From an uncultured Fimbriimonadales bacterium (GTDB taxonomy: Bacteria > Armatimonadota > Fimbriimonadia > Fimbriimonadales > GBS-DC), in contig CALAMM010000145.1 in NCBI GenBank assembly GCA_937925775.1, positions 1 through 10,388 of the forward strand: a DNA stretch of 10,388 bases. The letters are read 5' to 3'. Below are positions 6,596 through 10,388 of the stretch, piece after piece. Every line of letters starts with the position of its first letter. The stretch's first letter is position 1. The notes below the pieces were generated by a model that saw only the letters and a list, made by a program, of their open reading frames with translations, was not told where the DNA came from and did no database searches. The translations under genes and the position numbers were made by a program.

Positions 6596-7507
6596 TCACA
6601 AATACTGGTTTGCCCACTCTTCCAGTCTGCGTCGCATTTCGGGATGCCAGTCGTGCCCTAAGTCTTCGTAGATCAGCAGGCGTTTGGGCTGAGGGAGCGC
6701 GTCATAGAGCGAGAACACGACGGGCGCACGGATGCCTGGGTCCTTCAGTGCGAGGCTGAGTTGGACGGGTACGCGCACATACGGCGCGTGATTGACGGCG
6801 TCATAGTATTGTAGCACGCTGAGAATCGTCTCCGGGGGCGTTCCTGTCATCTCCAAGTAGTCTGCGAACTCCTTGATAGGGTAGCGCCACGCCGTTTTGC
6901 CGAGCAGGTATTCCCAGTAGGTGAGCGCGGGCAGCTCGGCAACGACACAGCGTGTGAGGGGGCACCACGCGCCCAGCATCACAGCTAGGCCTCCGCCCTG
7001 ACTGAGTCCTGCTGCAACAAGCCGAGAGGAGTCCACTTCTGGCTGCGACGCCAGCACCCGCATCGCCAGTAGGCTGTCCTGCACAAGCCGCCGATAAATG
7101 TAGGTTTGTGGGGACTGGATACCCTGCGTGAAATAGCCCAGTTCAGGGCTGTAGGGCACATTGGGCTCCACCGCGTAGCCGTGCAGGTTCACAGAGAAGG
7201 TAATCAGCCTGTCGAAGGAGGTATTTTCGTTGATGGGCACAGTACCGACTCCGTAGCCGGGCAAGTACAGCACTGCGGGAGCGGGCAGAGTCGCGCCGCG
7301 CGGGAGGGCATACCAGCCCTCGCGCCCGCGTCCATCGATTCCCACCCAGCGCAGGCGGTACACGATGTGGGTCGGCTGGTCATCGCTGTTGTAGTGGACG
7401 CGCTCGTAGCGCAAGGGGGCGGCGTCCACTTCGGCAACCGCCGCGTTCCAGAACGCCTCGAAATCCGCGGGCGGCTGCGGCGACTTGAGGAGTACCGCTG
7501 CGCTCAT
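6596..7507 (-). CDS. AXE1-family acetyl esterase (acetylxylan esterase / cephalosporin-C deacetylase type)
   Basis: The 303-residue alpha/beta hydrolase matches the AXE1 family, whose members remove acetyl groups from xylo-oligosaccharides and related acetylated small molecules. The nucleophile is Ser169 in GLSQGG; the N-terminal DFEAFWNAAVAEVDAAP is the usual family opening; LPGYGVG (82-88) is the oxyanion-loop region; YIYRRLVQDSLLAMRVL precedes the nucleophile helix; His285 in GHDWH and Asp256 in KDPGIRAP complete a likely triad. Length is near the family norm (about 310-325). There is no signal peptide, so it should be cytoplasmic, consistent with deacetylating imported sugars. The ATG overlaps the NIL-gene stop (TGATG), implying coupling; a GTG three bases earlier is an alternative start. 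Natural substrate cannot be fixed from sequence. Confidence 0.88.
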   Translation of the reverse strand: MSAAVLLKSPQPPADFEAFWNAAVAEVDAAPLRYERVHYNSDDQPTHIVYRLRWVGIDGRGREGWYALPRGATLPAPAVLYLPGYGVGTVPINENTSFDRLITFSVNLHGYAVEPNVPYSPELGYFTQGIQSPQTYIYRRLVQDSLLAMRVLASQPEVDSSRLVAAGLSQGGGLAVMLGAWCPLTRCVVAELPALTYWEYLLGKTAWRYPIKEFADYLEMTGTPPETILSVLQYYDAVNHAPYVRVPVQLSLALKDPGIRAPVVFSLYDALPQPKRLLIYEDLGHDWHPEMRRRLEEWANQYL

Positions 7508-7749
7508 CACTCGAACACCGAACGCTCCACAGGCTCAATATGTAGCCCCGTGGTGTGCAGCCACGCGGTCGCCCGCTGAATCTCCTCGACAGGACCCTCT
7601 AACTCCACAAACGCCCAGCCGAAATCCTCGTTGATGTTCGCCTTGAGAATGTTCACTTTCAGGTCAAAATCGCGCCCCAACCGCCACAGCCAGGGCACGC
7701 CGACCTGCTCGCGGTTCGCAGTCGCAATCGTCATGTGGATTTTTGCCAT
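7507..7749 (-). CDS. Free-standing NIL-domain protein
   Basis: The 80-residue product (MAKIHMTIATANREQVGVPW...) matches the NIL domain, the ferredoxin-like ACT-related module found at the C-terminus of the methionine importer ATPase MetN and, as a single domain, in some bacteria. The conserved pattern is visible: an opening strand, VPWLWRLGRDFDLKVNILKANI, then GWAFVELEG and a helix plus IEPVER. Here nothing else is fused to it. The start at 7749 is chosen because homology begins there and TATAAT lies 7 nt upstream; a longer open frame back to 7959 lies over the preceding gene and is not homologous. In MetN the domain binds methionine as an allosteric inhibitor; whether this one binds methionine or serves sulfur metabolism is unknown. 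The stop overlaps the esterase start by one base. Confidence 0.82.
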   Translation of the reverse strand: MAKIHMTIATANREQVGVPWLWRLGRDFDLKVNILKANINEDFGWAFVELEGPVEEIQRATAWLHTTGLHIEPVERSVFE

Positions 7750-7756
7750 CGGTTCG

Positions 7757-7764
7757 ATTATACC
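7757..7764 (-). promoter_or_regulatory. Putative leaderless promoter (-10 GG-TATAAT) of the NIL gene
   Basis: On the minus strand GG-TATAAT (7764-7757) is a consensus -10 box lying 7 nt before the NIL ATG, so the mRNA would begin at or next to the start codon. The TAA stop of the preceding gene is embedded in the box (7760-7758). No Shine-Dalgarno and no good -35 are visible. Confidence 0.55.
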
Positions 7765-8177
7765 GTCTGAGTGGGTGTCGCGCCGTCCGACAAACTTGCC
7801 TCCCGCTCGGCAAACAGCGCGTCCATCATCTCGTAAGCGTAGCGCAGGTGCGGGATTACGATCGAGCCGCCGATAATCAACGCGATGTTCATCGCCTCGT
7901 GCAGCTCCTCGCGCGTGGCGCCCTCCTGCACGCAGCGGTCTAAATGATAGAAGATACAATCGTTGCAGCGCAGCACCATCGAGCCGACCAGCCCCATCAT
8001 CTCCTTGTATTTGACGGGGATGACGCCTTCCGTGTATGCGCTGGCGTCGAGCGCGAAGAACCGCTGAAACGGTTTGAAGCCGCTGCTTAGGATACGCTCG
8101 TTCATCTCCTGCCGATAGAGGCGTGTCTCGTGCGGTTTGCGTTGCATGGGATTGAAGTGTACCTCACGCGACAGCAT
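7758..8177 (-). CDS. Carboxymuconolactone decarboxylase / AhpD-like family protein
   Basis: The product (139 residues from ATG 8177) is an all-helical CMD-family protein. It carries the redox-type motif CNDCIFYH (CxxC followed by His) within LVGSMVLRCNDCIFYHLDRC, and the typical closing NIALIIGGSIVIPHLRYAYE. The family includes gamma-carboxymuconolactone decarboxylase and AhpD-like alkylhydroperoxidases; the CxxC-His arrangement favours a redox-active AhpD-like role, but the substrate is unknown. ATG at 8177 follows the tsaE stop by one base (TAA-A-ATG), suggesting coupled translation. An internal ATG at 8147 (MQRKPHETRLYRQEMNERI) matches the usual family N-terminus better and could be the true start; neither has a strong Shine-Dalgarno. 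A TTG at 8195 within tsaE is less likely. Confidence 0.85.
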   Translation of the reverse strand: MLSREVHFNPMQRKPHETRLYRQEMNERILSSGFKPFQRFFALDASAYTEGVIPVKYKEMMGLVGSMVLRCNDCIFYHLDRCVQEGATREELHEAMNIALIIGGSIVIPHLRYAYEMMDALFAEREASLSDGATPTQTV

Positions 8178-8178
8178 T

Positions 8179-8652
8179 TTACGCAGGTACTGCAAAGGAT
8201 GTGACGCGGATGGTTCTAATCGTCTCGTCGCTTATTTCAAGAGCAACTTCGTACACTTCACTCGCGGTTGCCTCTATGCTTCCCGTTCCCAATCGCTCTG
8301 CCCACTCAACCGCCACAATCCCCCCGCGCTCGAAAATCTCTTCCAATCCCAGCGTGTGGAGCTGTTCAGGTGTTTCGATACGGTACAGGTCTAAATGGTA
8401 AAACGGCACTCCTCGGAGGTGGTCGGGCTGCTGGATGGTATATTCGTGGATTAGGGTGAAGGTAGGGCTTCGGATTGGTTCGTCGATGCCCAGTCCGCGC
8501 GCCAATCCCCGAATGAAAGTGGTCTTGCCCGCGCCGAGACCGCCTTTGAGCAGGATCACCGTGTCTGGTCGTAGACTTTGTGCCCACTGTGCAGCGAACG
8601 CTTCGGTCGCAGCAGGGCTATCCGATCTGAACTCAGTCGATGTCGTTGTCAT
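8179..8652 (-). CDS. tsaE: tRNA threonylcarbamoyladenosine biosynthesis ATPase TsaE
   Basis: The 157-residue protein has the TsaE hallmarks: P-loop GGLGAGKTT (37-45) for ATP, SPTF (62-65) as switch I, HLDLYR (86-91), the LEEIFERGGIVAVEWAER block with the EWAER motif (116-120). TsaE is the ATPase that, with TsaB and TsaD, makes the universal t6A37 modification on tRNAs reading ANN codons. Length is normal. TsaB and TsaD are not in the window. The ATG lies 20 nt inside the hspR 3' end, with no better in-frame start downstream, so translation is probably coupled to hspR. Its stop is one base before the CMD-family ATG. Confidence 0.95.
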   Translation of the reverse strand: MTTTSTEFRSDSPAATEAFAAQWAQSLRPDTVILLKGGLGAGKTTFIRGLARGLGIDEPIRSPTFTLIHEYTIQQPDHLRGVPFYHLDLYRIETPEQLHTLGLEEIFERGGIVAVEWAERLGTGSIEATASEVYEVALEISDETIRTIRVTSFAVPA

Positions 8653-9031
8653 AGCGTTCGAAGCGTATCAGCAGCATTTGGGGGTCCACAGGCAGCTGGT
8701 GTTCGTGGATGAGTTGTAGGATGCGCGCGTTGGTTTGGGCGACGACCTCTGCCATCTCGCGGTTCATCTGTTCGATTCGGTCCAGTAGGCGCAGGATGAT
8801 GTCCACGCCTGCGAGGTTCACGCCGAGTTGTTGCGTTAGGCGTTGGATGCGGCGCAGTCGTGCGATATCGGCTTCGGAGTAGAGTCGCTTGCTGTTGCCC
8901 ACTCGGTGCGGCTGGATTAGCCCCAGTCGTTCGTAGAGGCGGATTGTCTGGGGATGCAGCCCGCACATGCGCGCCGCGACGCTAATCAGGTACACGGGTT
9001 CTTCCGACGGGCGGTTCTTCTCCTGCTTCAT
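8633..9031 (-). CDS. hspR: MerR-family heat-shock repressor HspR
   Basis: The 132-residue protein begins its DNA-binding domain at about residue 14 with the HspR signature VYLISVAARMCGLHPQTIRLYERLGLIQPHR, then KRLYSEADIARLRRIQRLTQQLGVNLAGV, the recognisable winged-helix and GVNLAG motifs. A longer C-terminal helical tail (about 85-132) follows. HspR in actinomycetes and related bacteria represses the dnaK-dnaJ regulon by binding HAIR inverted repeats, using DnaK as co-repressor. Start is firm: AGGAGGTGA, nearly complementary to 16S rRNA, lies just upstream inside the dnaJ 3' codons, and the ATG overlaps the dnaJ stop as ATGA. Autoregulation with dnaJ is likely from precedent, but I find no HAIR-like CTTGAGT-N7-ACTCAAG site in the visible upstream region. 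Confidence 0.92.
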   Translation of the reverse strand: MKQEKNRPSEEPVYLISVAARMCGLHPQTIRLYERLGLIQPHRVGNSKRLYSEADIARLRRIQRLTQQLGVNLAGVDIILRLLDRIEQMNREMAEVVAQTNARILQLIHEHQLPVDPQMLLIRFERYDNDID

Positions 9032-10110
9032 ACCTTCACCTCCTGGTTGGTACGCAGGCGTTGGAGCTGTTCGAGCAGTTCGCGTTCGCGTGGTGAGAGC
9101 CGCTTGGGCACGGTGATTCGGGCGCGTGCGTACAGGTCGCCGATTTTGCCCCTTCCCAGCGGCAGACCCTTGCCCGCCAATCTGAAACGGGTTCCACTTT
9201 GCGTGCCGGGCGGCACCCTCATCTTCACGGTGCCGTGGGGTGTGGGAACTTCTACCTCGCCCCCCAGTATCGCTGTCAGGTAATCGATGTCCACCTCGGT
9301 GTAGAGGTCGTCGTCTTTGCGTTCGAAGCGCGGGTCGGGTCTGAGCTTGATGCGCAGGTAGAGGTCGCCGCGTTTGCCGTCTGCGCCTGGGGCACCCTCG
9401 CCAGTGAGTCGCAGCCGTTGCCCTTCCGCCACACCTGCGGGGATGTTGACCGTGAGCGTGCGCGTGCGCATCACGGCTCCGCGCCCACGACAGGTGGGGC
9501 AGGGCGCACCGACGATGCCCGTGCCATCACACTCGTCGCAGTGCATTTCGATTCCGAACATGCCGAACCGACGACGCCCTGTGCCACCGCAGGTACGGCA
9601 AGTCTGCCGACGATTGGGGGCGATGCCTGTACCGCCGCAGGTATCGCACGGTTCTTCCATGCTCAACTGAATCGTGCGCGTTGCGCCGCGAATGGCGTCT
9701 TCGAGGCTAATCTCCAGCGTCTGCTCAATGTCGCGAGGGGCGCGCTGCACGCGCAGCTCGCTCCCAAAGCCCCCACCCCGCAGCAGGTTCTCTATAAACT
9801 CCTGGAAACTGCCGAACCCGAACGGCGATTCGAACCCGCCTGGCTGAAAGCCTTCGCCGTACTGCTCGCGCATGCGCTGGTATGCTTGCCACTGCTCGCC
9901 GTAGCGGTCGTACGCGGCGCGTTTTTCGGGGTCGGACAGCACTTGGTACGCCTCGTTGATTTCCTTGAACTTTTCTTCGGCGGTCTTATCGCCTGGGTTC
10001 ACATCGGGGTGATACTTGCGCGCGAGCCTGCGGTACGCCGCCTTGATTTCTTTCTCGTCGGCGTTCCGCGAGACTCCCAGAATCTGGTAGTAGTCCTTGT
10101 AGTCGCGCAT
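9028..10110 (-). CDS. dnaJ: Chaperone protein DnaJ (type I, with zinc-finger domain)
   Basis: The 360-residue protein is a full type I J-protein, the co-chaperone that stimulates DnaK ATPase and delivers substrates. The J-domain (about 5-70) carries HPD at 34-36; a Gly/Phe-rich linker spans about 85-116; the zinc-binding region has four CxxCxGxG repeats (Cys pairs 155/158, 171/174, 191/194, 204/207); and two C-terminal beta domains follow (NIPAGVAEGQRLRLTGEG; VPTPHGTVKMRVPPGTQSGTRFRLAGKG). It is slightly shorter than E. coli DnaJ. The start follows GGAG (10123-10120) by 9 nt. dnaK and grpE are not visible and may lie elsewhere. hspR overlaps its stop by 4 nt, so both are probably made from one transcript. 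The upstream 270 bases hold only palindromic repeats. Confidence 0.96.
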   Translation of the reverse strand: MRDYKDYYQILGVSRNADEKEIKAAYRRLARKYHPDVNPGDKTAEEKFKEINEAYQVLSDPEKRAAYDRYGEQWQAYQRMREQYGEGFQPGGFESPFGFGSFQEFIENLLRGGGFGSELRVQRAPRDIEQTLEISLEDAIRGATRTIQLSMEEPCDTCGGTGIAPNRRQTCRTCGGTGRRRFGMFGIEMHCDECDGTGIVGAPCPTCRGRGAVMRTRTLTVNIPAGVAEGQRLRLTGEGAPGADGKRGDLYLRIKLRPDPRFERKDDDLYTEVDIDYLTAILGGEVEVPTPHGTVKMRVPPGTQSGTRFRLAGKGLPLGRGKIGDLYARARITVPKRLSPRERELLEQLQRLRTNQEVKV

Positions 10111-10388
10111 CGTGTATCACTCCCTCAGAGTTCGTCGGCGAGAGGCCGACGCTACAAGCGTGGCTTGGACATTCTTGTCCAAGCACCATTCGTCGGCGGG
10201 ACGCCGACGCTACGCTCTGCGTGGCTTGGACATTCTTGTCCAAGCGCAGACACCTCTGTTGCACGGACAAGAATGTCCGTGCCACAAGTGTGGCTTGGAC
10301 AGTCTTGTCCAAGCCGTTTTCGTCAGCGAGATGCCGACACCGCGAGGGTAGCACGGACAAGAATGTCCGTGCTACGATTACTTCTCTT
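10111..10388. repeat. Gene-free region with a cluster of eight short palindromes
   Basis: No credible coding region is seen. Type B hairpins have 9-bp arms GCTTGGACA/TGTCCAAGC or GCACGGACA/TGTCCGTGC around a 4-nt loop: 10163-10184, 10224-10245, 10261-10282, 10293-10314, 10351-10372 (the last extends to an 11-bp stem, 10349-10374). Loops read TTCT (first two), GTCT (fourth) or AGAA (third and fifth), so the elements occur in both orientations. Type A hairpins have arms CGTCGGC/GCCGACG around 5 nt: 10133-10151, 10191-10209, and a degenerate copy at 10321-10339. Order is A-B-A-B-B'-B-A-B', ending 20-odd bases before the dnaJ ATG. Length, arm symmetry and both orientations fit REP-like dispersed palindromes; transcriptional terminators or protein-binding sites are alternatives. 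Confidence 0.85.

Noticed and set aside
7750..7959. N-terminal extension of the NIL protein back to 7959
   Set aside because: It lies over the conserved CMD-family gene in another frame, is Arg-rich shadow sequence, and passes through the promoter before the clear start at 7749.
10111..10200. CIRCE or HAIR heat-shock operator before dnaJ
   Set aside because: No TTAGCACTC-N9-GAGTGCTAA or CTTGAGT-N7-ACTCAAG match by eye; the palindromes present have a different sequence and very short loops.
9986..10360. Open frames of 79-124 codons across the palindrome region on both strands
   Set aside because: They are made by translating the repeats (recurring GQECPSH or LDKNVQAT-like pieces) and overlap dnaJ codons; no ribosome site or domain.
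10133..10374. CRISPR array
   Set aside because: Units are perfect short hairpins in both orientations with irregular spacing and no unique spacers of constant length; no cas genes.

Overview
The window is GC-rich, densely packed bacterial DNA. It encodes a Skp/OmpH-type periplasmic chaperone and lipobox or signal-anchored proteins, so the cell is very probably diderm. DnaJ paired with HspR, a free-standing NIL-domain protein, a large GH2 enzyme, an AXE1-family esterase and clusters of short GGACA/TGTCC palindromes together suggest an Armatimonadota-like (possibly thermophilic) environmental bacterium. That placement is inference from gene content and style; there is no rRNA gene here.

Left part (1-4932). 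A truncated minus-strand gene for a membrane-anchored protein runs off the left edge. Divergent from it, on the plus strand, lie a FadA-type thiolase and then a MacB/LolD-type ABC ATPase with its own promoter. One base after the ATPase comes an 888-residue GH2-family glycosidase, so the last two form a tight operon. The GH2 enzyme has Cys where the clan GH-A family has an almost invariant Asn before the acid/base Glu.

Middle and right part (4914-10110). All genes are on the minus strand and read from right to left: dnaJ, hspR, tsaE, a carboxymuconolactone-decarboxylase/AhpD-like gene, a NIL-domain gene, an AXE1 esterase, skp/ompH and a coiled-coil lipoprotein. Almost every junction overlaps or is a base or so wide, but two internal promoters (before the NIL gene and before skp) divide the run into likely subunits: proteostasis and tRNA modification, then NIL plus esterase, then envelope proteins. 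The lipoprotein and GH2 genes converge and overlap by 19 bp.

Right end (10111-10388). There is no credible gene. It holds five GGACA/TGTCC hairpins and three CGTCGGC/GCCGACG hairpins upstream of dnaJ.

Most notable regulatory pattern: five start regions carry a -10-like box of the form GG-TANNNT at a fixed short distance from the start. Two give predicted leaderless mRNAs, two give leaders of 11-12 nt that begin at the Shine-Dalgarno sequence, and the skp one starts at a 9-codon upstream ORF whose stop overlaps the skp start codon.
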